Shown here one piece after another: positions 10,802-22,785 of a stretch of 64,000 nt of DNA (positions within the stretch are counted from its first letter, which is position 1; every line of letters begins with the position of its first letter). The DNA is from Paraphoma chrysanthemicola. Its lineage: Eukaryota > Ascomycota > Dothideomycetes > Pleosporales > Phaeosphaeriaceae. Under the pieces are notes generated by a model that had not been told where the DNA came from, did no database searches, and was given only the letters and a program-made list of their open reading frames with translations. A program made the position numbers and the translations under genes. Location: contig JAGMWG010000007.1 of assembly GCA_020744225.1 (NCBI GenBank), forward strand, positions 1,240,001 through 1,304,000, written 5' to 3'.

Positions 10802-12659
10802 AATGATCCTTTGCCCTGAAATGCCATATCAAGGTATCTTGCGCAAACCTCTTCCGTGTCAAGGTATAACTTCGATATACGCTCGAATTATTATTCCAAA
10901 TGCTTCCTCGCGTAAAGACCGATTCGTCTTTCAATCGACCCGACATCTTACCTGTCGCCTAGTAGAGATAGTACAATCTGGCTATACAGAACATGAATGA
11001 AAAGTCAAAGCAAAGACTGCCCGACAGACGGTTGACAAGCTTTTTTAAGGTGGAGGTACGAGGAAAGTACATGTTAAAAATCATGGCCATAATAAGCAGA
11101 GAAATCTGGTTTGGTTGGTATTGATGGATGATCAGATGGCTGAAGTAATTTTGAACGACAAAAAAAACGGAGAAGGAATATGCAATAGTGAAAGGACAAC
11201 ATAAGTAAAAATGTTTGACGATATAAAGGCAGGCTGCAAGGCATGAAGAAAGCTGGCGTGCTGCACTGCCAGCAACATGCCTAGATTTCTTTCCTGAGAC
11301 ATGATGCAGACTTCAGACATGCTTTTGAGGTGCAGCTGCAGCCAATCCTGGAAGCACAGGATGTACTTACCTCTTTACACTTCGTCGCGTCTGCGCCGTG
11401 CTTTTCGTGGAGAGACTTCCCAGCCGTACAACCTCAGCTGCGCGCCACTCAGCAGCCCACCCATCCTTTCAAGAGCTGAACTCACCGTCCCGAACTCACT
11501 GCATACTCCGCCCCAACTGATTCGCATCCATCGCATCGCGCACATCGAACCATGCCTGTGCGCAATCCCAACATTACAAACGACTGGCTATTAGCTAAAC
11601 CAGGAACTCACCACAGCCTCGTTCCCAACCCCGCCTCGAACACCATCGCACCACACCCCAGCTTGCCACCTCCTTGCCTTAGCGCCATGCACTCCCCGCG
11701 CGTCTGCGACGCAGGGTACCGTTGCCCGCGTGACTTTGCCCAGCTATTGACGCGTAAACACGGCTGTTGCTGTGTTACGTATCCAAGCCTTCTTGCGCGC
11801 TATGCATCGGCAATGCAGCCGACGTTGTACGTGGCGACGTTTTTTGGTTCGCAAGGTTAGTAAACGATGCATCGTGATGGAAGGCGATCTGCGATGGTCA
11901 GTGCCGAATGCGGAGTGCATTTGTTGGGTCTGCAAGTGGAGAAGATGCGGCGAGGGAACCATGGAGATGTGTTTGGATCGACGACGGGGAATGTGGTTGG
12001 GTCTGGTGTGGGGTAAGTGGTCAATGTTATTTGCCAAAGTTTTTGTCAGAGTTTGTAAAAGTAAGCTTAATTCGAGATCGCATCTCTATGAATACCGTTG
12101 TTGTAGCATGGAGCACGAGAAGGGTAGTTACGACACGTGAGACACGGTGAGGCAGTGCATGCGGGCATGCGACAGGATGTGCGGTAGGGATGGTATAATG
12201 GCAGCCTTGTATCACGACATTGAATCGATGGGGTAAAACCTGTCTGTCACAGATCCTGTATGATAAATTTTGTACGACGTTGATCAATTCTTCTTGGTTT
12301 GATGCGGGAAGGATGCTCGGACCGACGTATGCGGCATAGCTAAAAGCAGAATACGAGCCGGTCAGTGAGCTGACCCGAAGCGCCAGCTGCATGGTTACAA
12401 TTAATCAAGCAGAAACAGGCAGCAACAGGTGAGAATATACGGTGAAGACTTGATAGTGTTTATGTTGTCATTTTCTACTACCACTGTACAAGGCCCTTCT
12501 GCGCTAGATGAAGCAGTACACAGTGTTCCACTCCAGCCTAAGGCGCCGGTAACTAGATGCGCAAGCTGGTATTCAACTAACATATTTTATAACCGGATCA
12601 CCCATTACCCATGCAATAATATATCGACGATAAAGATAGGCACATCACAAGGATGTCAT
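10802..12659. other. Gene-poor region
   Basis: 1.86 kb without a supported gene. Several 60-120 codon frames occur on both strands (for example 11552-11860 and 11772-12140, plus; 12027-12392, minus), with no recognisable motif. A minus-strand set of short exon-like frames between about 11370 and 11700 was tried, but no convincing protein resulted. Poly-A/T runs near 11040 and 11160 look like UTR or spacer. Confidence 0.4.
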
Positions 12660-13373
12660 TTATGCGAGGTAAGCGAAAGCGGCAACGGCGCCGAAGATGA
12701 GAGCCAGAGGGCTGGCATCAAGGGCAGACGCAGCACCGGTGCTCTGGGGTGGGCCACCGGAGCTGGAGCCAGTTGGGGTGCGCGAGGCAGAGGCAGAGGC
12801 AGTGCGCGAAGCAGAGAGAGTGGCCGAGGAGATGGTGCTGTTGGTGCCGGCTGAAGGGCTGATAGAGGCGGACGCAGCGGCGCTGCTCAAGCTGGCGGCG
12901 ACCGATGAAGCGGAAGCACGCACGCTGGAGACGGCGGCGGAGGCAGAGGCGAGAGCGGAAGACAGAGCAGCAGAGGCAGAGGAGGCGGGTGCGTTGGATC
13001 CACCGGTCAGGGGGAACTGGCCAGAGTAGTTGACATCGCTGCCCTGGTTGACCTGGAGAGCATAGGAGCCGTCGTTGGGGAGGCTCTTGTCGACAGTCCA
13101 GGAGAAAGTACCACCAGTGCCAGTACCTGTACAATGTTAGACAATGTTGAAGCCAAATCTCACTAGAATAAACGTACCAATGGTGCCAACAGTGTCAAGG
13201 TTGTTGGAGGCACCCTTGCGGAGGACAAAGGTAGCTGGCGCATCCTTGGGGGAGTAGGTGATCTGGTAAGTCTGTCCAGCAACCACACCGGCGGTTGGGT
13301 AGGAGTCGATGGTGACGGCAAAGGCCGAGGAGATGAGGGCAGCGCCCGAAACGACGATCTCGAAGAAACGCAT
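12660..13373 (-). CDS. GPI-anchored Ser/Ala-rich wall protein with Kre9/Knh1 domain
   Basis: Two exons (13178-13373 and 12660-13126, 51-bp intron with GTACGT and a CTAAC branch) give 220 aa. A signal peptide (MRFFEIVVSGAALISSAFA) is followed by a beta-sandwich domain: TIDSYPTAGVVAGQTYQITY at about 20-40, and FSWTVDKSLPNDGSYALQV further on. This is the fungal Kre9/Knh1-like N-terminal domain (PF10342) of Ser/Thr-rich GPI proteins. A Ser/Ala-rich stalk of about 90 residues follows, then a short C-terminal hydrophobic tail (SPLALIFGAVAAFAYLA) as in GPI signals. The protein should sit in the cell wall or outer membrane leaflet; its role (beta-glucan organisation or adhesion) is inferred from the family. 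The repetitive stalk makes strong shadow frames on the other strand. Confidence 0.9.
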
Positions 13374-14636
13374 GTTGACTGTGGTGTCGAGTGTTGGTGA
13401 TTAGGGTATTAGAAGTTGTATTGGTATGTATGCGTGAAGAACGAGTGACGGGTTTTGTACAGCAGCGACTGAGGAGTAAAACGAGAGCACAAAGCTGGGG
13501 ACGAAGGAGGTAAATACCAAAAGTTATGAAACTCTGGGCACTACTCGCTTTGACTAGACAAGGGGCCCGGCTGAGCGACCGCAAGAATGCAAAATTGACT
13601 GCCGCATGCGGTCTGGTGGAGGCATGGTGGCTAATCAAAGACAAGCTCATGCGCCCAATCGGCGGCTTGCCTAAAGGCGTTGGCCCTCGGGGGCCCCTTT
13701 TCAGGTGCCCTCGATGCGCCTCGCCTGCTGAAGTCCGCTCGAGCCAGCCCCATTCACTGCGCGGCTCCCTTGGCGCCATCGTGCATCCTGGCGCATTAAA
13801 AAGCACGACAACGGCCGCCACTCTTTACTCTAACCGAGATGGGAATAGCCGTCAGCCATCAATACTCTGGGGAAATTCAGGGGGCGAAGACTGCAGCCAG
13901 TGTGTCGCAGCTTTCGAGGGCGCACAAAAACCGTTCGTCCAACACCATGGGTACAAAAGCAGGCGCAGCTCCTGCGATGACAACAGACTCATCGCACAGC
14001 TTTGCGCGTTTGTGATGGTGAAGAGGGCGTCTGATGTTTGTGAAAAATGTTTGCGCGCAACATTCTCTGCCGCCTCGGCAACCCTACCCGTCCCTTCCAC
14101 ATTCGGCGAGCGTATCTTCCAGAGCGATCAGCGCCGCGCAGCCTGCGAACACTGGTTTCATCAATAGCCGCCTGCGACGTCATCCGCGGCCTGCACAACG
14201 CCAATTCTGCTCCTTGTTCGCCCTTGAAACCCCTGGCTGGTTTATCGATATGGCGATCGACTGCCAGAAGGCCCAAGTGACGCCTTGGAAGCATCCTAGT
14301 GGAAACGGCGCGTTGCCGGTATTAACTCGTTTCTTCGCCCGCCCAAATTTAGGCGGGCCGACATTTGGATCCACCAAACGGAAATTTGCAGCGGCGGGCA
14401 TGACTGAGAAGGACGGCAAGCGAACCTGTGTGTCGGACGTTGCAGCCGTTGCACACAAAGAAGTCAGTCAAACTTCGTTCAACACTGTCAACAGGTGACC
14501 TGTATCACAACAATACATCGTCACATCTGAATAGAACATTCGAAACAGGACCATTCCTATTTGCACATCGTAATGTTCGCTATTCTTCGTTTTTTCCATG
14601 AACTTGAAGATGGCGAAAGACAGAACGCAGTCTCCA
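13374..14636. other. GC-rich intergenic region
   Basis: 1.26 kb upstream of the wall protein. No confident gene. A plus-strand ATG frame at 14047-14280 encodes a short Arg/Ser-rich, nearly acid-free peptide (begins MFARNILCRLGNPTRP) that resembles a mitochondrial leader, but no downstream exon could be joined (see findings). Other frames look like chance. Confidence 0.35.
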
Positions 14637-15294
14637 TTATCCGTCAACGCCGATGCCTGAAACCATCACTTGTACCATTTGCACCCGGAAGCATCCGACA
14701 CCCCCAAGTTGGTACCATTGTCCAACTGCGAAAGGGCTGGACCAGATATGAAACCAGTGGAGTCCTAAGGCATAGGCATTCTCCCACTCCTGCTCATGCT
14801 TGATGAACTCCTCCATGTCCTGAGCCAGATCATCGTCGTTGTTGCCGAGGTCATTGGTCGGCAAGTCTGCAGTCTTCTTTGGGCGACTCTTTGCGGTAGC
14901 TTTCTTCTTCGAGGGAGTACCGTCCTCGTCACTGGCATTCTTTCGCTTCTTGGGAGTTGCTGGAGAAGTTGAGGCGCTCGTACCACCACCTATACGGACG
15001 TAAGCCATTATTGTAGCGAAATCAGTAAGCATACTTACCACGCTTCGGAAATGGCTGGACTGGCTCGAAGACTTCGCCATTGTCGATGCGAGTCTTCAAC
15101 TCCTTGGCTCTGGCCAACACGGCGCGGAAGGCATGCTGGAAGCTACTGGCTGTGCGAGTGCCGTCCAGAGCGCTCATGAACTCATATTGTCTCGTGGACA
15201 AGGAGGTGGTGCCACTGGCCGTGAGGACGGCAGCGACCACATCAGCACTATACATCTTGCTTGGATCGTTGTTGTTGGTAGCGCCCTTGGCCAT
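14637..15294 (-). CDS. Hypothetical small basic protein
   Basis: Not recognised. Two exons (15039-15294 and 14637-14989) separated by a 49-bp GTAAGT...TAG intron give 202 aa. The N-terminal half is a helical segment (SADVVAAVLTASGTTSLSTR, then FQHAFRAVLARAKELK). The middle is a Lys/Ser-rich stretch with likely nuclear signals (PKKRKNASDEDGTPSKKK). An acidic DDDLAQDMEEFIKHEQEWE patch follows. The last 45 residues are less protein-like (Gly/Val/Trp-rich), so an additional 3' intron or earlier end is possible. The layout suggests a nuclear, chromatin-associated protein; this is only inferred from composition. Its ATG is the first in the frame. Confidence 0.65.
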
Positions 15295-15667
15295 GATGAT
15301 TGATCACGCTGCTGGGCTGTCACAGAAAGAGAGGTAGATCGACCGAAGGGCGTGTCGCTTTGAGCGTTGTGGTCAACGAGGTGGAAGATGGAGGAGATGC
15401 TCCTAAAGTCAGATCTTAAACTGGCGGCCGGCCTTTTATGGTGTGGACGTGGTGAGAGAAGAGGCGGTCTGAGGCTCGCCGCGGTGAAGGCGAGTGAAGA
15501 TGAGACACCTGCGGGATTTACTCACAGCCACACTCACCTTCACCTCGAGAAGACCCAACGAGAAGCGCAACACAGACCGCAAGTTCCTGGTCTGAGCCAA
15601 CGAGTATTGAGGCAAGCTGAGCAGGTATAGTATTGCTGATGCAGCCTCTATGGAGGATATAGGTGTC
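15295..15667. other. Intergenic region
   Basis: 373 bp between two minus-strand genes; the promoter of the small basic protein and the 3' UTR of the SET/MYND gene. No other feature seen. Confidence 0.4.
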
Positions 15668-17368
15668 TCACATCTTGATCCATTCACCCATTTCCATAAG
15701 CATATCTCTCTGGACCTCCAGCTCTCGGTTCATGACCTCTGTATTTGGTTGTCCGCCCAAGCTCCGCTTCAACTCTTCCGTCATTTCCTCCGCTTTCTTT
15801 TTCACGCTGATTGTGAACGCACTAGTTACACCATGACTCTTGCTTGACGCGTCAAGAACCTGTTTCACAAGCATCATAGCGATGAGACCCATGTTCACGC
15901 CTGGTGCTCCGATGCCTTCTGGATCACCCGCAAGGTACACCGCGAGAACCGCCATCTGCCAGGTCTGTATGACACGAACGGGATGAAAGGGTACGGGATA
16001 GAGCTTCGGAAGGATGTACTTGTAGCGCTTTGCACACTGAGCCCACGCTATTGGGTATTTGCCCACTGACAGGAGATTGACGATCAGATCATCCCGAAGT
16101 GCGGCGTAAGGTTGGCGATATACAGGCCATGACCCAGATTGGTGACACAGTCGCATAGCGTCTTCAATCGCCATTAGCACCTCTTCGGGTTGCTGCATGC
16201 TTTGCACCTCTTCGTACTTGGCGAAGGCCTTCGTTTGAAGAGCTGCAACCCGTTTCTCATCTTGAGACTCGCCCACATAGTTTGCGGGATCTTTGGCGAC
16301 CGGTTCGTGTGCAATAATAGCATCGGCTACATCCTTGACCTTCTTGGGAAGATTTTGAGGTTCACGAGCCCACTTATCTTCATCAAGTGTTGCGCCGCTC
16401 TGGCACTTTGAACAGTCACACTTGAAAAACCAGCGACTTGCAAGTTCCGCTTGCCGACGGTAAAACGGGTTCGTGGTATCAATGTATGATATGAAGACCT
16501 CTTCGCCTTTCTTCATCGGCTTCAATACTCGCAGAGAGACCGACGCTCCGTCCATCATGATGAAAGCATTAGAGTCGCAAGAGTGGTTTAATTTTCCAAG
16601 TGTCGGATCTAGCATGAGGCCTAGCGGGTCGAGAGAGGGTGTTATGAGTGTCAAAGAATTGGAGAGTATCTGTAGAACGTTAGCGATGCTTTTGGGACAA
16701 ACTGCTCACGTACCCGCATGTACATTGCTGCGACAAAGTCCTTGTTGAACATGTTTTGTGTCAAAGAGAATTGGCCAGCGCCCATGGCCATCAGTTCAAT
16801 ATTCTCGTATGCCCCTGTTCGCTTGAAATCGTCCACATGTGTAGGGAGCTCGCACAGCTTCTCCCAATCATCGTCGGATATGAGACCATGCTTTCGTCTT
16901 ATCAAGAGCTCCATGCATGCTAGAACGGCCTTGGGCATATCTTTCCCAATCAGATGTCGAAGGCTCTTGCATTCGTGTTTGTGGCCACGATTCCAGGCCT
17001 CCTTCTGGCAAGCCTTTACAATAGTCAGCCGGAACCATCGTAATCTGATGGTAACTCATTACCTTACTACAGTACCGGAATCTATGGCACCCGGCGCATT
17101 TTTGGACCTTAGTACCCTGGGGTACATATAACCTTGTGCCGGTTGATGCTCCTTCCGTCCAGACGTAGCAATTGGCGCAAGTGTCCTCCAAGTACTGAGA
17201 GTCTAACGACCCGACAAGGGGACGTGTCAGTGACGTAATCTCCTCGCCGGCATTAAAAGCTCGCCCCGCGAAGAAGCCACGCCCGATGCTGTCGCCTTTG
17301 GCGCTGGTGGCTGTTGCAATGTAAAAGGATGCAACAGACGCATCTGCGGGCTCGGCTATTGCCTGCAT
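15668..17368 (-). CDS. SET and MYND domain protein (SMYD-like putative lysine methyltransferase)
   Basis: Exons 17063-17368, 16714-17013 and 15668-16669 join in phase to 535 aa. The SET domain is split, as in SMYD proteins. The N-part has GRGFFAGRAFNAGEEI (about 29-44). An inserted MYND zinc finger has Cys 64, 67, 91, 94, 100 and 104 plus His112/Cys116 (CAGCHRFRYCSKACQKEAW). The catalytic part has GKLNHSCDSNA (NHS 230-232) and GEEVFISYID. A post-SET CDCSKCQ follows, then a long helical C-terminus. The substrate is unknown. Start: the open frame continues 44 codons upstream to a GTG at 17500 but has no ATG there, so I chose the first in-frame ATG. A short upstream exon is possible. Both introns have GTAATG/GTACGT donors and C/TTRAC branch sites. 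Confidence 0.85.
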
Positions 17369-17671
17369 GATGTCGTAATCAGAGGGACCACAGCGGATTG
17401 AATTTCGTAGACTGTAGTAACTGCTGAAAACGCTCGGTTCAACTTTGTGGTATCCATCTCGTGGATGCTGCGAAGAATCGTGAATGTTATTATGAGCCAC
17501 TAGTTCATACTAAGCTAGGACTATCGATAGCGCCACCTTAAATCGGGGCAGTCGCCCCACACTCCACATGCTTCGTCGTCAACATTTTTCTGTCGAGTCC
17601 TACATCGCAGTCTTGCAATACCCACCAGCACTCCGCTTCTTCCTCAGTCAGATGATATTCACAATTCTTCT

Positions 17672-19579
17672 TTACGCGCCTCCAACGGCCACCGCTTTGC
17701 CTTTCATGCTGATCCATGGAAGGCCAAGCGCAACGAGGAATGATATGGTGGTGACGGCCGCAGCAAGATAGAACGTGTCCAGAATAGCGACGTTGTATGA
17801 CTTGATGACACCCGCCAGTTGTGCAGTTTCTACTACTTTGTGGAAACCGATGGTTCCTGCCGCAAGCATAGCTCGGATGTCTATGTTTGGAACATTCCTC
17901 GTGAGCTCCTTGACCAGTTGCTCATTAAAAATGGTTTGTGATAACGCTGCAAACAAAGAACCGCCAAACATCTGAAAGAAGCTGACCGTTGCGATGCCCA
18001 CCGGGGTTTCTGTTGGGCTCAGAACCGACTGAACCGCAATGAGTGGACCTGTGATGACTACATGGCAATGAATCGTCAGCCCATGTCGTCTGTTCATGAG
18101 GATAGATCGTTTGCACTAACACATGCCGGCTCCTAGCCCGAAGATCACTTGGAAAGCAATCCAATGAGATGAGCTAGTTTCAACATTCATGGTTGTGAAA
18201 AGTCCACAGCCAATGGAAAGTAATGCTGGGCCAAGCAGAACGAAGGGGTTATAATAGCCTAACAAGGACGTAAGACCCCCAGCTATGATGGTGGAGACCG
18301 TTTGAGCAAGCATAGCCGGCAAAAGATTGATACCAGATTGCACGGGCGAATTGCCTTTGATCACCTGTAGAGTGTCAGCCTCGATTTTCCTGGCGAAGGG
18401 AGCCGCTTTGAACCTGAAACCATTCTGGCATCCACAAACCGAATAAGCTGCTTGCACCCATGCCCCACATGGCGGCAATACTGGCGAGAAGGACTGTCCG
18501 ATTGGTCAAGATCGAAGGAGGTATCATGGCCATATCGCCTTTGTACCACTGATAGATGGCAAAGAGGATCAAGATCACGCCTCCACCAACGAAAAGTCCA
18601 ATAATTTTACCCGAGTTCCAAGCATAAGTAATGCCGCCCCATTGCAGCGCTAAGAGTAGCATGAAGATGGCCGGCACGAATACAGCCACGCCAGCCAGGT
18701 CAAGTCTCTTAATGCGCCCCATCACAGGCTCATTATCGATCGGACGAATTGGTGGGTCGAACATGAACACCATTGTAGCGATCGTAACGGCGCCCACTGG
18801 AATGTTAATGTAAAATACCCACCTCCACGACCTTCATCAACCGAGATGTCAGCTTCGTTCAATTATCGACTAGCGAGTACTCACACATATTGTGTCAACG
18901 CTCCGCCAACAAGTGGACCACAAATGAGAGCGACTCCGAAGTTTGCAGATATAATTCCAGTGTAAAGGGCGCGGAGCCGAAGTGTAACGATGATCGCAAC
19001 GATGGAGAGTGTCCCGGACATAAGACCAGCGGCGCCTACTCCGGCGATGAATCTTCCAATAATGAGCATTTCGGAAGACGTAGCTGCACCCGAAATGGCT
19101 GAACCAATTTCAAATAGTGCGAAGAGTGCGAGAAAGGTCCACTACCTCAAGTCAGCTCTAGCAACCACGTTGTGAGCCGGAACCTACCTTCAATGAGAAA
19201 TTCGTATATAGTTTACCGCTCAAAGGCTGGAAAGCGCTTCTATCCACTGTCAAACTGAGGCTGCTCTGGCGTGCTTCACTCATACTCACATCGAAAGTGT
19301 GTAGGCACTGATGTACCACCCGATGTCTTTCGTTGACTGGAACTTTTCAGTAATCTGTGGAATTGCTGTGGCCAGTATAGCCATATCGAGTGCCATCAGA
19401 AAGACTGCTAGGCATAGCGCAAAGATGATAATATGAAGTTTGGCGCCAGATAATGAGTAGTCATCGGTCGGCTCTTCATGCTCAATATCGCTGGGCTGTT
19501 CTTCCATGGACGAGGAGTCTATCACACTTGATACCTGTTTTTGGTGTGATTGATCCATTATTTCGCTTGTGGGCGTCAT
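17672..19579 (-). CDS. MFS exporter, DHA2-like (14-TM drug:H+ antiporter type)
   Basis: Six exons (19290-19579, 19188-19239, 18885-19141, 18414-18831, 18121-18364, 17672-18057) join in phase to 548 aa. After a polar acidic N-terminus, the first membrane helix [20 protein letters not shown] carries the family motif with a buried Asp. Later segments include [20 protein letters not shown] (motif B/C region), [20 protein letters not shown] and [13 protein letters not shown], typical of DHA2 multidrug exporters. It should export a toxic compound or metabolite in exchange for protons. It is divergent from a Zn2Cys6 regulator 405 bp away, a common exporter-regulator pair. The third exon end and fifth donor (GTTAGT) were set by phase. 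A 52-nt second exon is unusual but conserved in reading frame. Confidence 0.88.
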
Positions 19580-19984
19580 GTCGAAGAGGTGAATAGTCTG
19601 GATATTTCATTGCGAGATATGGATGTACCGTGCGACTCTTAAGCATATCAGCCACGCGCCAAATTTCGTCCATAAGGTGAGTTTGGACCATTATGAACAG
19701 AACCAGGCTTCCAATCCTTCGATAATCAGGCATCAACTTTGACGAAGTCATCGACCTGCGGTTGATGCATTCGACCGGAGGTGAGAAGTAATAATGGCGC
19801 CGGCTCCGGTTCCGTTTAGCCCTTTTAGGCATAGTCAGCCGAGGCGCGCCATGTGGAAAGGGTCCTTCATACATTACATCTACCACGTCGTACCCCTCGC
19901 TGATTCTGAATATGAGATTCTTCGAATTCCGTCGGAAACGGCTGCACTATTTGTTGCCATTGCACTCGCTCTGTCGCGCCTATC
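19580..19984. promoter_or_regulatory. Shared divergent promoter, MFS exporter / Zn2Cys6 regulator
   Basis: 405 bp between the two start codons. It contains CGG triplets typical of Zn2Cys6 sites: CGG-N2-CCG at 19801-19808 and a direct repeat CGG-N3-CGG at 19933-19941, plus single CGGs. Autoregulation and control of the exporter are inference from layout. Confidence 0.45.
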
Positions 19985-22344
19985 ATGTTACTTGATGCAT
20001 CCCGGTCGACATCACGCACGCGCAAAGCGTGTTTGCCATGCATACGGGCGAAAGCCAAATGCGCTACTTCTGAGCAGCGACCGGACGAATGCCATCGGTG
20101 CGCAAGACTCAATAAACAATGCATTTTCGAAGTGGCTGCTAAGAAGCCAGGACCCGGGCCGAAATCTAGATCGTAAGTGCTCCTGTTTATGCCGCTGTTC
20201 AAGTCCGAGCTTAGGTGGTGTCTGATCTGCCCGTAATTGTGTTCGGACCACATTGAGTATGTGCAGAATAATAGTAAATGGACATGCAGTCAATTTCAAG
20301 TAATCAGATCCCTAACGCTGTCATAGTCGGGTTCAAAAATTGGAGGAGAAGGTAACCAGGTGAATACGTCCACAAAAGTATTGCAACAAAGCCATGATAA
20401 CATGTCTAGTCTTCTTGATTTAATTGCTGCGAAGAATGCGTCAACAAGCACTTTTGACAATGTCGCAATTCAGACCGTCACCCCAGAATCGAGTGCCCAC
20501 ACAGATGCTGCTCCAAATGAACCTTCCGCGAAGCAGCCAGCGCGATACTGGATTGAGTCACCTCCGTTTGAAGCCTACGACCCTGTTGCTGAAGGTGTTC
20601 TTGACGAAGAACACGCTTACCGCCTTGTCAAAGAGTTTCGGACTTCATTTGTTTTGTCCTTTCCTTTTATCGTAATTGATGGCACCGGCCCTACTTTGCG
20701 GCGTGACGCTCCATTCCTGTTCCTCGCTGTTCTGACAGTTACCGCACACAAAACGCCACGAATACAGTGCACACTCGCAGAGGAGCTACGACGCCAGATG
20801 GCACGCAATATCGAGCACTGCCAGAAGAGCCTCGAGATTCTGCAGGGCCTACTCGTCTATGGAGCGTGGTACCATACCTTTTACCGTCCCGCAAATCAAC
20901 AGCTTGCCATCATCATTCAGCTCTGTGTTGCGCTTGTGCAAGACTTGGGATTGTCGAGCACGGCAAAGGTGAAGCCCAATAAGTGGTCCATCGCGGACTG
21001 CGGTATTCTGAGCCGTCCGCAAGGATCTCTTGCCGAGAAAAGAGCATATCTAGGAACATATTTTCTTGCTGTGCTGTAAGTAGCATTCTATGCCGAAAGG
21101 CCCAGCTCGCTAAATTAGTCAGTTTCTCGCAATCATGGAGACGGCGCACAACCTTGCCACATACTCGTTACATGCAGCAGTGTTGCGACTCATTTAGCAA
21201 ATCCTCTGTATCGACAGATGCATTGATTCGGCCATTAACCCAAGCAAGCGAGCTGCTCTCTCGTGTTAATGCTCATTTCTCCTACGATGATCTAGAGAAT
21301 GCAGACATAAAAGGGGAGATGCTGTTGGACATCTCGGCCACAAGCTTCTTGCGGGAGCTGAGCCATATCAAGGCATCCCCTGGAGTCACAATTCTGTTGC
21401 GGAGTAACAGTGAGTCTGCATCGTGTATTTTGAGTATATGGAGTTGACAACCAACAGCAACCCTAACCCTGGTGTTCTCGCTGGTTGAGATCGGCATTAA
21501 TGAAGTCGCTTTACATTCCTCGCTATGGCGCACATCATCTTCAAATACAACGTTACAGATGTCCCTCATTAGACTGAAGATGCTTCACAACGCGATGGCT
21601 GCGGTAACGTCTTATATCACTACACTCATAGAGACGCCGCATCATGCGTTGGTTCAGCTGGGTTTGCATTCATGGGCAACGTGGTTCTATGCAGTCATAG
21701 TCGTCTGCAAGCTGGTCTTCTTGCAGGAGAATGAACGTCTGGGCCGCACTCACTTGGAAGACATACCGGAAGAGATCGACAATTTGATCCCTCAGAACAT
21801 GAACGCTGAACCCCTTTCGGAGTACGTATCTTCACTGCCAGCAGATGGTGAACAATCGAGTTGGAATGCCCTGTCCGTTGCGCGGGAATATGGTATCCGC
21901 GAGCTGTTCGAGCGCTTCATGGACAAGCTCAGGTTCATTCTTCCAGAGGGCGACCTACCGTGGCACAGGCCGAAAGAAGAGCGTGAAAGTCTGTATGCAA
22001 TTGCTTGTATCCAGCAGGTCATGCTAAACGGCTACAACAAGCGAATTGATCGACTCACTGCTGGTCCAGCCACCACTGTTTCCAATGCTCAATCAACGTC
22101 ACGCATGGACGCCCACGATGTTACACACGGACCATGGCAACAGTCGGTGTCCAACCATGGGGATGGTCATGCGAATGCAGTTGCGCCGGTGCCTCTTGCA
22201 CCCTATGCCAGTTTTATGAACTTTGATGCGATCAATTTTGATGGCATCATGCTACCAACATCGACCTTTCCTCCGCAGGTTGGCGAAGAAGTTCTCGGAG
22301 ACTGGATCTGGAATTTGGCTATGGACGACTTTACCATGCCCTAA
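19985..22344 (+). CDS. Zn(II)2Cys6 transcription factor with fungal-specific TF domain
   Basis: Five exons (19985-20172, 20327-20359, 20410-21075, 21123-21409, 21458-22344) join in phase to 686 aa. The binuclear cluster is complete: Cys 16, 19, 26, 36, 39 and 46 (spacing 2-6-9-2-6), followed by a basic linker (KKPGPGPKSR) and a short coiled coil (RVQKLEEKVTSLLDLIAAKN) made across a 33-nt second exon. The middle region (about 150-560) matches the fungal-specific transcription factor domain, for example GTYFLAVL followed by RRRTTLPHTRYMQQCCDSF. The C-terminus has an acidic/hydrophobic end (LPTSTFPPQVGEEVLGDW). An apparent frame break at 20351 disappears when intron 20360-20409 is removed. It likely regulates the divergent exporter and perhaps the P450. 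Confidence 0.9.
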
Positions 22345-22785
22345 CACAAGCACTGCGACCAGCGCCATGATAATACATGCATTTAATCTTTAAAACTGGC
22401 CTCGATTGGGAAGCACCGAACACATTTACTGCTTTTGGGACACCGGACGACATTTTGGGCGCGCAGACCTCTTTTGTCAAATCTAAGCGAGGACTGAGCA
22501 TTGGTGGATAATCATCCGCCAAGTCTGGACACAGCCACCGGCCGTGTACGACTCTAAAACCAGTCACATGGCGCAGTCGGATGCACACATTCAGGTCAAC
22601 GTCAACCCCAACCTACCTTTAGACTTCAACCAATCTTTGCTGCGTATACATCGAGGCCTCGATTGCAGCCTCATACCAGCCCAACGACCATCGCCTTATC
22701 GTCTCCACCACCTGACTCCTGCATCACAATACGCTACACAGCCTCAGAAAGGAGGCCTGGCCACCAAGTAAAGGCCAACATCAAC
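22345..22785. other. Intergenic region
   Basis: 441 bp between the regulator stop and the 77-aa gene; 3' UTR and promoter. Short frames only. Confidence 0.4.

Noticed and set aside
11370..11700. Minus-strand exon-like pieces with Cys pairs
   Set aside because: Short exons could be joined in more than one way with implausibly small introns (about 24 bp) and no family match.
12697..13029. 110-codon plus-strand frame rich in Glu/Ala
   Set aside because: Antisense shadow of the Ser/Ala-rich stalk of the Kre9/Knh1-domain protein.
13526..14167. 213-codon plus-strand frame
   Set aside because: No domain, no ATG-context support, mixed composition; overlaps the promoter of the wall protein and alternative frames on both strands.
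20351..20409. Apparent frameshift in the Zn2Cys6 regulator after the zinc cluster
   Set aside because: A second intron (20360-20409, GTGAAT...TAG with a branch-like GATAAC) restores the frame and builds a good coiled coil, so no mutation is needed.
21457..21475. AACCCTAACCCTGG, telomere-like repeat
   Set aside because: Only two units, inside a conserved coding exon of the regulator (TTLTLV); chance codon choice.
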